Source of the DNA: Dysgonomonas sp. HDW5A
GTDB lineage: Bacteria; Bacteroidota; Bacteroidia; Bacteroidales; Dysgonomonadaceae
Direction of reading: 5' to 3'
Assembly: GCF_011299555.1 (NCBI RefSeq)
Contig: NZ_CP049857.1
Coordinates: 868,001-932,000 of the forward strand
Length of the DNA: 64,000 nt
The translations under genes were made by a program, and so were the position numbers. The notes under the pieces were generated by a model. It made no database searches, was not told the DNA's origin, and saw only the letters and a program-made list of their open reading frames with translations. This document shows, piece by piece, positions 45,475 to 56,800 of this stretch. Position 1 is the stretch's first letter; every line of letters starts with the position of its first letter.

Positions 45475-47661
45475 ATGTCAAAACGAGAAGATCTATTAAT
45501 TGAAAATCTAAAAAAACATTTTGGGTTTGATAAGTTCAAGGGTAACCAGGAGGCTATCATACAGAATGTTTTGGAGGAAAAAGATACTTTTGTTTTGATG
45601 CCGACAGGAGGGGGAAAATCTCTTTGCTATCAGCTTCCTGCGATATTGATGGAGGGTACTGCGATTATCATATCCCCATTAATTGCATTGATGAAAAATC
45701 AGGTTGACGCCATGCGCAACTTCAGCGAAGAAGATGGTATAGCTCATTTTTTGAATTCATCCTTAAACAAAGCTTCCATTGAGTTGGTAAAAGCGGATGT
45801 AATATCGGGCAAAACAAAATTATTATATGTTGCTCCCGAATCTTTAACTAAAGATGAAAATATTGAGTTTTTGCGACAAATAAAAGTTTCGTTTTATGCA
45901 ATAGACGAAGCTCACTGTATATCGGAATGGGGACATGATTTCAGGCCCGAATACAGACGCATCAAGCCCATCATCATGGAAATCGGTCAGCGGCCGCTTG
46001 TCGCTTTGACAGCAACAGCGACACCTAAGGTGCAGCACGACATCCAGAAGAGTCTGGGAATGTTGGATGCAAAAATTTACAAATCATCTTTTAATCGCGA
46101 AAATCTTTATTACGAAGTTCGACCAAAGACTGACAAGGTAGACCGGGATATTATCCGGTATATCAAATCTCAGGAAGGAAAATCGGGTATCGTATATTGC
46201 TTAAGCAGAAAAAAAGTAGAAGAATTTGCTGAAATTCTGCGGGCAAATAATATAAATGCGCTTGCTTACCATGCCGGCTTGGATGCCTCGACCCGTGGCG
46301 AGAATCAAGACTCTTTTTTGATGGAAAAAGTGGACGTCATTGTAGCCACAATAGCCTTCGGTATGGGTATCGACAAACCCGATGTAAGATATGTCATACA
46401 TTATGACATGCCTAAAAGCCTCGAAGGATATTATCAGGAAACAGGACGTGCAGGACGTGATGGAGGTGAAGGTAGATGTGTAGCATTCTATTCGTATAAA
46501 GACCTTCAGAAACTCGAAAAATTTATGCAGGGTAAGCCTGTTGCCGAACAAGAAATTGGCAAACAGCTTCTTCTTGAAACAGCAGCTTATGCTGAAACAG
46601 CAATGTGTCGTAGAATTGTTCTACTACACTATTTCGGAGAAAAATATAATCAACATAACTGTGGTAATTGTGACAATTGTATAAACCCTAAAAAACAAGT
46701 GGAAGCTCAAGACTTATTATTAACAGCAATAGAAGCTGTATTAGCATTAAAAGAAAAATTCAAAACTGAGTACGTTATTAATTTCCTTAGAGGAAAAGAA
46801 ACGTCAGAAATTGAGACCTATGGTCATCAGGATTTAGAAGCATTCGGATCTGGAGAAGATACTGATGAAGACACCTGGAATGCCGTAATTAAACAAGGTC
46901 TGATTGCCGGTTATTTAGACAAAGACATAGAAAACTATGGTCTACTTAAAATTACAAAAAAAGGAAAAGACTTTTTAAAGAAGCCGGTTTCATTCAAGAT
47001 AGCTCAGGAAGAGGATTTTGATGATGAGAGTGATGATGAAGTGGTTATCAAAGGCGGGGGCGGAAGCTCGGCTGTAGATCCAGTATTATTCTCTATCATG
47101 AAAGACCTTCGTAAGAAGATGTCTAAAAAATTAAATGTTCCTCCTTATGTTATTTTCCAAGATCCTTCGTTGGAATCGATGGCAACCATCTACCCGACAA
47201 GTATCGACGAACTACAGAACATCCCCGGTGTAGGAGCAGGTAAAGCTAAAAGATACGGTGCCGAATTTGTTGAGATTATAAAGAAGCACGTAGAAGAAAA
47301 TGAGATTGAGCGTCCAGAAGACTTAAGAGTAAGAACGGTAGCTAATAAATCGAAATTAAAAGTGGCTATAGTACAAAGTATCGACCGCAAGGTTGCTTTG
47401 GACGATCTTGCAGAATCGAAAGGTATAGAGTTTCCCGAATTACTGGCAGAATTAGAAGCTATAGTTTACTCAGGAACTAAGATAAACATTGATTATTTCT
47501 TGAATGAGGTAATAGATGAAGACCATATGGCGGATATCTTCGATTATTTTCAGGAAGCAGAATCAGACGATCTCGAAGATGCAATAAACGAACTGGGTAT
47601 GTATACCGAAGAGGAAATACGTCTGGTAAGAATTAAGTTCATCTCCGATATGGCAAACTAA
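45475..47661 (+). CDS. recQ: ATP-dependent DNA helicase RecQ
   Basis: 728 residues. Walker A MPTGGGKS (42-49), DEAH box (144-147), GMGIDKPDVRYVIHYDMPKS and QETGRAGRDG in the second RecA domain, zinc cysteines (CRRIVLLHYFG then CGNCDNC), RQC winged helix, and an HRDC domain around 535-600, with an extra C-terminal helical region of about 100 residues. 3'-5' helicase for recombination repair. A TATTTTTG box at 45367-45374 may be its -7 element. coaD follows 27 bases later. Confidence 0.97.
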   Translation: MSKREDLLIENLKKHFGFDKFKGNQEAIIQNVLEEKDTFVLMPTGGGKSLCYQLPAILMEGTAIIISPLIALMKNQVDAMRNFSEEDGIAHFLNSSLNKASIELVKADVISGKTKLLYVAPESLTKDENIEFLRQIKVSFYAIDEAHCISEWGHDFRPEYRRIKPIIMEIGQRPLVALTATATPKVQHDIQKSLGMLDAKIYKSSFNRENLYYEVRPKTDKVDRDIIRYIKSQEGKSGIVYCLSRKKVEEFAEILRANNINALAYHAGLDASTRGENQDSFLMEKVDVIVATIAFGMGIDKPDVRYVIHYDMPKSLEGYYQETGRAGRDGGEGRCVAFYSYKDLQKLEKFMQGKPVAEQEIGKQLLLETAAYAETAMCRRIVLLHYFGEKYNQHNCGNCDNCINPKKQVEAQDLLLTAIEAVLALKEKFKTEYVINFLRGKETSEIETYGHQDLEAFGSGEDTDEDTWNAVIKQGLIAGYLDKDIENYGLLKITKKGKDFLKKPVSFKIAQEEDFDDESDDEVVIKGGGGSSAVDPVLFSIMKDLRKKMSKKLNVPPYVIFQDPSLESMATIYPTSIDELQNIPGVGAGKAKRYGAEFVEIIKKHVEENEIERPEDLRVRTVANKSKLKVAIVQSIDRKVALDDLAESKGIEFPELLAELEAIVYSGTKINIDYFLNEVIDEDHMADIFDYFQEAESDDLEDAINELGMYTEEEIRLVRIKFISDMAN

Positions 47662-47683
47662 GGTCTAATGACCTTTTTATTAT
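47660..47683 (+). repeat. AAGGTC-N4-GACCTT palindrome at the recQ stop codon
   Basis: AAGGTCTAATGACCTTTTTA shares its first bases with the recQ TAA, is followed by a T run and ends 6 bases before coaD. It equals the core of the dispersed repeat and could fold as a weak terminator. Confidence 0.6.
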
Positions 47684-47688
47684 AAAAA

Positions 47689-48150
47689 ATGAAGAGAGCT
47701 ATTTTTCCGGGCACATTCGATCCTTTTACAATAGGACATGCTTCGCTGGTTCGCAGAGGATTAAATGTGGTAGACGAGATTATAATATCAATAGGAGTCA
47801 ATGACAATAAGAGAAGTTACTTTTCTTTGGAACAACGAATCCATATGATAGAAAAATTGTACGCGGATGAGCCTCGGGTTTCGGTCGGTTCGTACGATTC
47901 ACTTACTGTCGATTTCGCTAAAAAGGTAGATGCCGAATTTATCATTAGAGGAATCAGGTCAGTAAATGATTTTGAATACGAGAAAACAATTGCGGATATG
48001 AATCGCAATATATCGGGAATCGAAACATTAGTACTTTTCACAGAGCCTGAGCTGACTCATATCAGCTCAACAATCGTCCGCGAACTTTTGCGATACAAAC
48101 ATGACGTAAGTAATTTTGTACCGGATGGTATTGATATTAATACAGACTAA
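47689..48150 (+). CDS. coaD: Phosphopantetheine adenylyltransferase
   Basis: 153 residues. [19 protein letters not shown] holds the nucleotidyltransferase T/H-x-G-H site (His 17), and [15 protein letters not shown] and [14 protein letters not shown] are the CoaD signature regions. It makes dephospho-CoA, the fourth step of CoA synthesis. Directly behind recQ on the same strand; the two are probably transcribed together. Confidence 0.97.
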   Translation: MKRAIFPGTFDPFTIGHASLVRRGLNVVDEIIISIGVNDNKRSYFSLEQRIHMIEKLYADEPRVSVGSYDSLTVDFAKKVDAEFIIRGIRSVNDFEYEKTIADMNRNISGIETLVLFTEPELTHISSTIVRELLRYKHDVSNFVPDGIDINTD

Positions 48151-48180
48151 AACAGTTGAACAGAAATAAAAGAACTATCC

Positions 48181-48215
48181 AAAGAGTCAAGTAAGAGCCT
48201 TTGCTTGACTCTTTT
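48181..48215 (+). terminator. Terminator after coaD
   Basis: AAAGAGTCAAG and CTTGACTCTTTT pair perfectly around a 12-base loop, followed by TTGC. Confidence 0.82.
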
Positions 48216-48224
48216 GCATAATCT

Positions 48225-48301
48225 AAAGTCTTAAACCTTTATATATGTTGGTAGTATAATAAAACTATTAATTACAATCTAAGAATAACGCATTAAACAT
48301 T
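48225..48301 (+). repeat. Dispersed AAGGTCT repeat, copy I (upstream of ctp)
   Basis: AAAGTCTTAAACCTTTATAT, GTTGGTAGTATAATAAAAC, AATTACAATCTAAGAATAAC and GCATTAAACATT follow the consensus order. It directly follows the coaD terminator. Confidence 0.65.
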
Positions 48302-48327
48302 TGCTGTTACTAAAAAGAAAATATAAG

Positions 48328-49929
48328 ATGAGAAGAAAGACATTGTTATTGATAATAACCTGTACATTCATTTTTGTTAATACCATTTCAGCACAATACG
48401 GGATGAGTCAAGGAACTAAGAAATTAGCTACTACCATGACTTTAATCGAGAGGATGTATGTTGATACTGTTAATGATGAAAAATTGGCAGATGATGCAAT
48501 TGTATCCATACTAAAAGAACTAGATCCCCACTCCTCGTATCTTAGTGCCGAGACTGTATCTGAAATGAATGAGCCATTAGAAGGCAACTTCGATGGAATA
48601 GGTATATCATTCAATATGATGTCTGATACTCTTTATGTTATCGAAACAATTGCCGATGGTCCATCTGAACGAGTAGGCTTACTTCCGGGCGATCGCATAA
48701 TATCAGTGAACGATACTACCATCGCAGGTGTTAATATGAGTACACGTGATATTATGAAAAGGTTGAAAGGACCGAAAGGAACAAAAGTTACAGTAAAAGT
48801 TCTTCGCCGAGGTGGTCAAAAGCCTATAACTTTCCAGATAATACGTGCTAAGATTCCTATTTATAGTCTGGATGCAGCCTATATGATTGATGATAAAACA
48901 GGATATATTCGTTTGAGTCGTTTTGGAGCCACTACTGTAGCAGAATTTAAAGAAGCTTTGGTTAAACTGAATGCCGAAGGTTTGCAGAATCTGATTCTCG
49001 ATCTTGAAAGCAATGGTGGAGGCTATTTAAACGCGGCAACCGAACTTGCAGACGAATTCTTGGGTAAAGATAAGCTTATCGTCTATATGGAGGGAGCTCA
49101 TCAAGCAAGAACAAGCGATTCCTCAACAGAAAAAGGCTTATTCGAGAAAGGTAAACTAGTAATTCTAGTAGACGAAGGGTCGGCTTCTGCCAGTGAAATT
49201 GTATCCGGTGCTGTTCAGGATTGGGATAGAGGACTGATAGTTGGAAGACGAACATTTGGCAAAGGGCTTGTACAACGACAATTTCCCCTACCCGACGGAT
49301 CAATGATCCGCTTAACGGTAGCACGCTATTACACTCCGACAGGTCGCTGTATTCAGAAACCATATACGCATGGAGATCAGGATTCTTATAACAGGGATTT
49401 GATAGCAAGATACAACAGGGGTGAAATGATGAATGCTGACAGCATACATTTCCCTGATTCTTTAAAATATAAAACGCTGGTAAATGAGCGTATTGTATAC
49501 GGTGGCGGAGGTATTATGCCCGACTATTTTGTTCCGATAGATACAACCGAATATACCGAATACAGTGGACGTATTAATGCAATGGGTATTGTTTATAAAC
49601 TTGCACTCAATCAAGTAGATGCAAATAGAAAGGAGCTTTTGAAGAAGTACCCTACTATTGAAAAGTTTAAAGATGAGTATGAAGCTTCGGACAAAGTACT
49701 AGCCGAAATGATACAAATGGCCACCGATGAAAAAATAGAATATAAAGAAGATCAGTATTTAAGATCTAAAGAGCAATTCAAAAGAAGAATAAAAGCTTTG
49801 ATAGCCAGAGATCTATTCAACACGGCTGCCTACTTTAAGATTATCAACGATGAGAGTGAAATCTTCAGAAGAGGTCTTGAAATTATAAATAATGATACTG
49901 AATATCAAAAACTACTTGGGAAAGAGTAA
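48328..49929 (+). CDS. S41 family C-terminal processing protease
   Basis: About 533 residues from ATG at 48328 (MRRKTLLLIITCTFIFVNTI), which gives a signal peptide; the frame is open 9 codons earlier with TTG. Domains: N-terminal helices, PDZ (GIGISFNMMSDTLYVIETIA, GLLPGDRIISVND), then the catalytic core with the nucleophile Ser in VDEGSASASEIVSG and Lys in RRTFGKGLVQ. It cuts proteins at their C-termini in the periplasm. Long C-terminal helical tail, as in the Bacteroidota subgroup. Confidence 0.93.
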   Translation: MRRKTLLLIITCTFIFVNTISAQYGMSQGTKKLATTMTLIERMYVDTVNDEKLADDAIVSILKELDPHSSYLSAETVSEMNEPLEGNFDGIGISFNMMSDTLYVIETIADGPSERVGLLPGDRIISVNDTTIAGVNMSTRDIMKRLKGPKGTKVTVKVLRRGGQKPITFQIIRAKIPIYSLDAAYMIDDKTGYIRLSRFGATTVAEFKEALVKLNAEGLQNLILDLESNGGGYLNAATELADEFLGKDKLIVYMEGAHQARTSDSSTEKGLFEKGKLVILVDEGSASASEIVSGAVQDWDRGLIVGRRTFGKGLVQRQFPLPDGSMIRLTVARYYTPTGRCIQKPYTHGDQDSYNRDLIARYNRGEMMNADSIHFPDSLKYKTLVNERIVYGGGGIMPDYFVPIDTTEYTEYSGRINAMGIVYKLALNQVDANRKELLKKYPTIEKFKDEYEASDKVLAEMIQMATDEKIEYKEDQYLRSKEQFKRRIKALIARDLFNTAAYFKIINDESEIFRRGLEIINNDTEYQKLLGKE

Positions 49930-49962
49930 CAATAAAGCATAAGATTTAAATAGCAATCGATT

Positions 49963-50400
49963 ATGACAGCAAGAAAAGTGTATAAAGAAATTTCAAAAGT
50001 TCTAACTGAAGCAATTAACAGTTTGAATGAAGGGTATACAGGCAGTTCTTTGACTGATATATTTCTTGTTGTAGATAAAGATAGTGGAAGCTTATCGGTA
50101 TTTGATGACGAAGAAAATCTGTTGTCTCAGATAATAATAGAGGAATGGGCATCAGAAGATGACGATCTGGTAATAGCTCGTCAATTAAGAGAAGTTGTTG
50201 AGCAATTTGATATGGATAATAAATTCGACACTCTGGACGTATTTAAACCATTTTCTATTAATATTGCAGACGAAAACCTTATTGTTCAAGAAGAATTACT
50301 GGTAATAGAAGATGACTCTGTTATCAGAATCGAGAATGATTTTTTGAATCGCATCGATAAAGAATTTGATGATTTTTTAGACAAATTGCTTAAAGAATAA
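49963..50400 (+). CDS. Acidic protein of unknown function
   Basis: 145 residues, very rich in Asp and Glu (for instance IEEWASEDDDLVIAR and IDKEFDDFLDKLLKE) and without signal or membrane segment. The start MTARKVYKEISKVLTEAINS looks like a helix; the middle alternates strands. No family recognised. It lies between the S41 protease and smpB on the same strand with short gaps (33 and 49 bases), so it is likely part of the same transcript. Confidence 0.75.
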   Translation: MTARKVYKEISKVLTEAINSLNEGYTGSSLTDIFLVVDKDSGSLSVFDDEENLLSQIIIEEWASEDDDLVIARQLREVVEQFDMDNKFDTLDVFKPFSINIADENLIVQEELLVIEDDSVIRIENDFLNRIDKEFDDFLDKLLKE

Positions 50401-50449
50401 GGTAGATTCACTTTATTTACACGAGCAACTCTAAGATAGATTATTTACA

Positions 50450-50902
50450 ATGAAACAATTAAATATAAATATAAAAAACAAACGGGCAACTTTTGACTAT
50501 GAGTTGCTTGATACATATACAGCAGGTCTGGTATTAACCGGAACCGAAATTAAATCAATCAGATTGGGGAAAGCCAGTTTAGTTGATACCTTTTGTATCT
50601 TCGAAAAAGAGGCTTTATGGGTAAGAAACATGAACATAACTGAATATTTTTATGGTTCATATAACAATCACGTAGCACGCCGCGATCGTAAATTGCTTCT
50701 TAATAAAAAAGAACTCAAAAAAATTCAACGTTCAGTAAAAGAAACAGGATATACAATTGTTCCGACACGACTATTTCTTAATGACAGAGGTTTAGCTAAA
50801 TTAAATATCGCTGTTGCCCGAGGAAAAAAACAATACGATAAGCGACAATCTCTCAAAGAGAAAGATGACAAAAGAATGCTTGATCGAGTAATGAAAAAAT
50901 AG
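50450..50902 (+). CDS. smpB: SsrA-binding protein
   Basis: 150 residues. [39 protein letters not shown] and the basic [18 protein letters not shown] tail define SmpB, which binds tmRNA and rescues stalled ribosomes; the tail helix reads the empty mRNA channel. No ssrA gene is seen in the window. The stop codon overlaps a fragment of the dispersed repeat. Confidence 0.98.
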   Translation: MKQLNINIKNKRATFDYELLDTYTAGLVLTGTEIKSIRLGKASLVDTFCIFEKEALWVRNMNITEYFYGSYNNHVARRDRKLLLNKKELKKIQRSVKETGYTIVPTRLFLNDRGLAKLNIAVARGKKQYDKRQSLKEKDDKRMLDRVMKK

Positions 50903-51009
50903 GGTCTCAAATCCTATATCGTCTAGATACATAGAGTAAACAAGTTCACAAATTTCGTATACTTGATTATCGAGCACTTCTAAACTTACTTTAATGCTAC
51001 TTAAAAGAG

Positions 51010-52389
51010 ATGGATAATAATAAAGCAGGGATAAAAGGGAATAATACAAACAAGGTTATTCTGGGCTTATTCCTTATTATTTTCTTCGTTTTAGTTTTTC
51101 TACTAAATAGATTATATCCCATCCATTCTGACGATTGGATGTACTCTTTTATATTCAATGAGAATCCACCGCAGCGTATTGGAAATGTCCTTGATATTAT
51201 TGTTTCACAGTATAACCACTATCTATATTGGGGTGGGCGTAATATTGTACATTTTATCGATCAGCTTTTACTATTGCTAAATCCTCTTTTAAGAGAAATA
51301 CTCAATAGCGTCGCTTATACAGCATTTGCTTTTATTATATATCGAATTGCAAATAAAGGAAAAGAAACAAATCCTTATTTATTTCTTCTGGTTAATTTAC
51401 TCGTCTGGTTATTAACTCCTGTATTTCCACAGACAGTAATCTGGATTACAGGTAGTAGTAATTATTTATGGGGAACACTTATAATATTGGTATTCTTATC
51501 GTATTACTACAGCTTCTATGTAAACGAAAAATCAAAAGATAGCGTTCTTAAAAATATACTCTTCCTATTCGGAGGTATTATTGCCGGATGGACAAATGAA
51601 AATTCGGTAATAGCACTAATTTCGATATTATTCATTCTATTTTTATATTGTAAGGTAAGAAAAATAAAAATCCCCAAATGGACTATATATGGTTTTATAG
51701 GTGTTTGCATTGGGTGTGCTGTCATGTTATTAGCTCCCGGCAATTTTATTAGATCAAAAGATACCCATGCAGCTTTTAATTTAATCGACAAACCTTTCTT
51801 AGAGGTCTTAAGGTATAAAGCGAGAAACATATATTGGATTTATAAATATGTGAATTCCATAGGCATACTGATTCTCATATATATCTGTTTAAATTTTGTA
51901 TTCTTCTGTCAGAATAAAGATAATAGAAACTATACTGCCTGGTTTGGCTCACTACTGTTTTTTACTGCTGCCCATATTTCGGCGTTAGCTATGATTGCAT
52001 CACCCATATTTCCACTCCGTGCTGCTTTTTGCTTATCAAGTTTTATGATTGTATCCATCTGTATAATCTATGCAAATGTTAATATGAGTAATTTAGCAAT
52101 GAAAATCATAAATATTTTGATATTGACAGCGTTAACTGTTATCTTCGCATTTACCTATTCAGAAAGATACCAAATACTAGTGTCGCTGGCCGATAGGTAT
52201 GAAAAAAGAGAGTTATATATAGAAGAACAAAAAGAAATAGGTAATAAAGATATAGTTTTAGAAGAACCTCCTATTATACTGCCTGCCGAGTTTGATTTTG
52301 AAGATATTTCGAACGATCCAGACTCATGGCGAAATGGTATCTGTGCAGACTATTATAAGTTAAATTCGATAAAACGGATTAATCCGTAA
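51010..52389 (+). CDS. DUF6056-family multi-pass membrane protein, putative GT-C-like glycosyltransferase (paralogue 2)
   Basis: 459 residues, ten or so membrane helices. Conserved blocks: YPIHSDDWMY (Asp-Asp 41-42), YNHYLYWGGRNIVHF, VIWITGSSNYLWGTLII, GWTNENS, LLAPGNFIR and SPIFPLRAAF. The helices match paralogue 1 with no gaps of note. It starts 107 bases after smpB and is followed 23 bases later by paralogue 3, so the two are one unit. No partner glycosyltransferase is adjacent. Confidence 0.75.
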   Translation: MDNNKAGIKGNNTNKVILGLFLIIFFVLVFLLNRLYPIHSDDWMYSFIFNENPPQRIGNVLDIIVSQYNHYLYWGGRNIVHFIDQLLLLLNPLLREILNSVAYTAFAFIIYRIANKGKETNPYLFLLVNLLVWLLTPVFPQTVIWITGSSNYLWGTLIILVFLSYYYSFYVNEKSKDSVLKNILFLFGGIIAGWTNENSVIALISILFILFLYCKVRKIKIPKWTIYGFIGVCIGCAVMLLAPGNFIRSKDTHAAFNLIDKPFLEVLRYKARNIYWIYKYVNSIGILILIYICLNFVFFCQNKDNRNYTAWFGSLLFFTAAHISALAMIASPIFPLRAAFCLSSFMIVSICIIYANVNMSNLAMKIINILILTALTVIFAFTYSERYQILVSLADRYEKRELYIEEQKEIGNKDIVLEEPPIILPAEFDFEDISNDPDSWRNGICADYYKLNSIKRINP

Positions 52390-52412
52390 GCACTACTAAA
52401 ACCCAAGTGAAA

Positions 52413-53819
52413 ATGAGAGAATATTACGAAAAGGTCATCTTCGGTTATCAAAAACTAGATGCTGCTCTTTCGAAAGAGAAATCAGCCAAATGTATTTTGC
52501 TGCTGCTTTCTCTATCATTTGGGATTCTTATCCTTTTGCTTAATATCATATACCCATTATATGCCGATGATTGGGGATATACTTTTATAACCGGATCTGA
52601 GTTAACCCAAAAGATAACTAGCTTTTCTGATATATTAAATTCTCAATATCAACACTACTTTCTACATGGAGGAAGAACGATTGTACATATCATAGCAGAA
52701 TCTCTGCTTCTCCTCAAAGGATATTGGACTGATATAATCAACAGCATGGCATATGTTTTGTTTGCTTATATTATTTATAAGATTTCTAATCTTAACAAGA
52801 GAGCAAATCCGTCACTATTTTTCTTCATCAATATTCTTATTTGGTTTTTTCAACCAGCTTTCGCTCAAACCATATTATGGATTACAGGAAGTGCTAACTA
52901 TTTATGGGGAACGTTGATTATTATTTCGTTTCTATACTTTTTCTGCCAATCTTTTATAAAACAAGATAACAACAACTCTATCTATAAATGTATCGTCTTT
53001 GTTCTTTTTGGCATTATTGCCGGATGGACTAACGAAAATACAGCTATCGGCATGATAATTCTGATAGGTATATTAATGATCTATCTTAAACATACACAAA
53101 AAAAGATTCCGGTATGGATGCTTTTCGGATTAACAGGTGCTATTATTGGTTTTATAATCATGATCGCTGCCCCCGGCAATTATCTTAGATACGAAAATGT
53201 TATTGAAGGCAATAAACTCCTTCAACAATCGAAAGTGAAGTTTTATTTCTCCCGCTTACTTCCTGTAATAGGTGATTTTTATAAATTCGCTCTCCCTCTT
53301 GTTATGATATACTCATTGACATTAGTCACTTACATTTATTTTGACAAGAAACGAAATACAAGGATTATATACCTATCGCTTTGTTTCTGTCTCGCCGGTT
53401 TAATGGCAGACTTAGCAATGGTAACTTCTCCTGAATTTCCACCACGAGCATGGTTTGGAATTATAACATTCTTCATTATTGCAATTGGGATTATATACGC
53501 TAATCTGAAAACAGATCATATATACATATCAGTAATAAAAACACTTTTAATATTTTTCGCGTCCATATATTTCATACTGTCCTATCAAAGAGGCTTCAAA
53601 GATTTGTATGCTATAAATAAAATATTCGAGAAGCGAGAACAGATCATAAATAGGCAACCCAATAAAACAGAGTTTGATTTTGTTACTCAAGAATCCATTA
53701 ATCCTCAAACAGGATTTCCGATGATAGATGAAATTCCATCTAAACCCAATCACTGGATCAATATGTTTTATCTGAGATACCACAATATCAAGTCCTTTAA
53801 AATAGAATCCGACAAATAA
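52413..53819 (+). CDS. DUF6056-family multi-pass membrane protein, putative GT-C-like glycosyltransferase (paralogue 3)
   Basis: About 468 residues from ATG at 52413 (MREYYEKVIFGYQKLDAALS); a GTG two codons earlier is in frame. Same blocks as the other two: YPLYADDWGY (Asp-Asp 52-53), YQHYFLHGGRTIVH, TILWITGSANYLWGTLIIIS, GWTNENTA and MIAAPGNYLRYEN. By eye it is closer to paralogue 1 (SFSDIL, FFQPAF) than to its neighbour. metH follows 15 bases later, an odd companion likely due only to shared transcription. Confidence 0.75.
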   Translation: MREYYEKVIFGYQKLDAALSKEKSAKCILLLLSLSFGILILLLNIIYPLYADDWGYTFITGSELTQKITSFSDILNSQYQHYFLHGGRTIVHIIAESLLLLKGYWTDIINSMAYVLFAYIIYKISNLNKRANPSLFFFINILIWFFQPAFAQTILWITGSANYLWGTLIIISFLYFFCQSFIKQDNNNSIYKCIVFVLFGIIAGWTNENTAIGMIILIGILMIYLKHTQKKIPVWMLFGLTGAIIGFIIMIAAPGNYLRYENVIEGNKLLQQSKVKFYFSRLLPVIGDFYKFALPLVMIYSLTLVTYIYFDKKRNTRIIYLSLCFCLAGLMADLAMVTSPEFPPRAWFGIITFFIIAIGIIYANLKTDHIYISVIKTLLIFFASIYFILSYQRGFKDLYAINKIFEKREQIINRQPNKTEFDFVTQESINPQTGFPMIDEIPSKPNHWINMFYLRYHNIKSFKIESDK

Positions 53820-53834
53820 ACAAGAATACTAATA

Positions 53835-56800
53835 ATGCCACAGATTAAAAATATACTAAAAGAAAGAATCCTGATACTGGATGGTGCCATGGGTACCATG
53901 ATTCAGCGATATAAACTTACCGAAGAGGACTTTCGTGGAGACAGATTCAAAAACTCAACCACTCTTCTTAAGGGTAATAATGATTTGTTATGTCTTACAC
54001 GCCCTGATATTATTGAAGCAATTCATTGTGAGTATCTGGCAGCAGGAGCCGACATTATAGAAACAAACTCTTTCAATGCCAACTCCATATCTATGGACGA
54101 CTATAATATGTCGGATTTGGTAAAGGAAATGAACGTAGCTGCTGCTCGTCTGGCTCGTAAAGCTGCAGATGAGTATACTAAACGTACGCCAGATAAACCG
54201 CGTTTTGTTGCTGGCTCAATCGGTCCGACGAATAAGACTGCATCGATGAGTCCTAAGGTCGAGAATCCGATTTATCGTGCTGTCACTTTCGATGACCTTC
54301 ACCAAGTGTACAAAGAACAAATAGAAGGCTTGATTGATGGTGGAGTAGATTTACTTTTGATCGAAACTATCTTTGATACACTGAATGCAAAAGCTGCCCT
54401 CTTTGCGGCTGATGAAGTACGCAGAGAAAGAAATATAGAAATGCCTATCATGATTTCGGTAACGTTATCCGATAAAGGCGGACGTACTCTTTCGGGGCAA
54501 ACAACAGGAGCGTTTTTGGCATCAGTGAGTCATATCGATTTCCTTTCGATTGGTCTTAACTGTTCGTTCGGAGCATCTGATATGAAACCGTTCCTTAAAG
54601 AATTGGGGAGACTTGCTCCAACGTATGTATCTGCATATCCCAATGCGGGATTACCCAACCAGTTCGGAGAGTATGATGAGACTCCCGAAATTATGGCTAA
54701 GCAAATCAAAGAATATATAGACGAAGGTCTTGTTAATATTTTGGGAGGATGTTGTGGAACTACTCCTGACCATATATCTCAGTACGTAAGTTTAGTAGAA
54801 GGTGCAACACCTCATAAGCCTGCCGATAAGCCTAAATATATGTGGCTTTCAGGTTTAGAGCTATTAGAAGCTAAACCTGAAATCAATTTCATAAATGTAG
54901 GAGAGCGTTGTAACGTAGCAGGTTCTCGCAAATTTCTCCGTCTTATCAAAGAAGAGAAATACGAAGAAGCATTAACTATTGCACACCGACAAGTAGAAGA
55001 TGGCGCTCAAATTCTTGATGTAAACATGGACGAAGGTCTGCTTGATGGTGTGAAAGAAATGACTACTTTTCTTAATCTTGTAGCATCTGACCCCGATGTT
55101 TCTCGTATTCCTGTAATGGTAGATTCTTCTAAATGGGAAGTATTAGAAGCCGGACTTAAATGCCTGCAAGGTAAAGCCGTGGTAAACTCAATCTCATTGA
55201 AAGGTGGAGAAGAAGAATTTCTTCGACAAGCACGTTTAGTAAATCGGTATGGAGCAGCCGTAATTATTATGGCATTTGACGAAACTGGACAAGCTGACAG
55301 GTTTGAAAGACGTATAGAAATATGCGAAAGAGCTTATAAATTACTTGTAAATGACGGATTCGATCCGATGAATATAATCTTCGACCCTAATATCCTAGCG
55401 ATAGCAACAGGAATTGAAGAACATAGAAGTTATGCTGTTGACTTCCTGAAAACTATTGAATGGATAAAAGCCAACCTGCCTCATGCTAAAATAAGCGGAG
55501 GTATAAGTAACCTATCCTTCTCGTTCCGTGGCAATGATTATATACGTGAAGCCATGCACTCGGTATTCCTTTATTATGCCATCCAAAAAGGCATGGATAT
55601 GGGTATCGTTAATCCCGGACAATCGGTAATATATGATGATATTCCAACGGACTTAAGAAATCTGATAGAAGATGTTATCTTTAACAGAAGAGAAGAAGCT
55701 ACCGACGAACTTATTGATTATGCTGAGCGTATCAAAAATGAGAAATCGAATCAGCCTGAACAAAAGGTTGAGGAATGGCGTAGCTATGAGCTAGATCAAC
55801 GCTTAGAATACGCCCTTATCAAGGGTATAAGCGACTTCATGGAGGAAGATTTACAGGAAGCTCTAAGAGTATATCCAAAAGCTGTAGATATTATTGACAA
55901 GCCTCTAATGTCAGGTATGAACAAAGTAGGTGATCTGTTCGGATCTGGAAAGATGTTCTTGCCACAGGTGGTAAAAACTGCACGTACAATGAAACGTGCC
56001 GTAGCTATACTTGAACCAACTCTTGAAGCTCAGAAAGATTCAAAATCAGTTTCTAACAGTGCCGGAAAACTGGTTATTGCAACCGTAAAGGGAGATGTTC
56101 ACGATATTGGTAAAAACATTGTAGCTATCATTCTGGCTTGTAATAATTATGAGGTTATCGATCTTGGAGTAATGGTTCCACCCGAAGTAATTATCCAAAA
56201 AGTAATAGAGGAACAACCCGATATATTATGTCTTAGCGGGCTTATCACTCCATCTTTGGAGGAGATGAGTATTGTAGCTCATGAGATGGAAAAAGCAGGA
56301 TTCACTATTCCTCTTATGATCGGAGGAGCTACTACATCTAAGTTGCATACAGCAATCAAAATTGATCCTAAATATAACAATGGATCGGTAGTATATGTGA
56401 AAGATGCTTCTCAGGCTCCTTCTGCTGTTGCCAAATTGATTAATCCGGCTTCTAAAGAGTCTTTTATTCAGGAAATAAGAGACGAATACCAAGATCTTAG
56501 AGATTCAATGGAAAGCAAGAAAGTCGAACTTACTCCACTTGCCGAAGCCATTAAAAATCCATTTAAAATCGATTGGGAAAACTATACCCCTTCAACTCCA
56601 AATAAGCTGGGTCGTCATGTTATTCCTCATATTCCAATAGAAGATATCCTACCTTATATCGACTGGAAATTCTTCTTCCATTCATGGAATCTTTCGGCTC
56701 GCTATCACACTGTTCAACATTTAGACGGTTGTCCAAGTTGTGATGCTGAGTGGTTGAATACTTTCCCTGAAAAAGAGAAGGAAAAGGCACAGGAAGGAAT

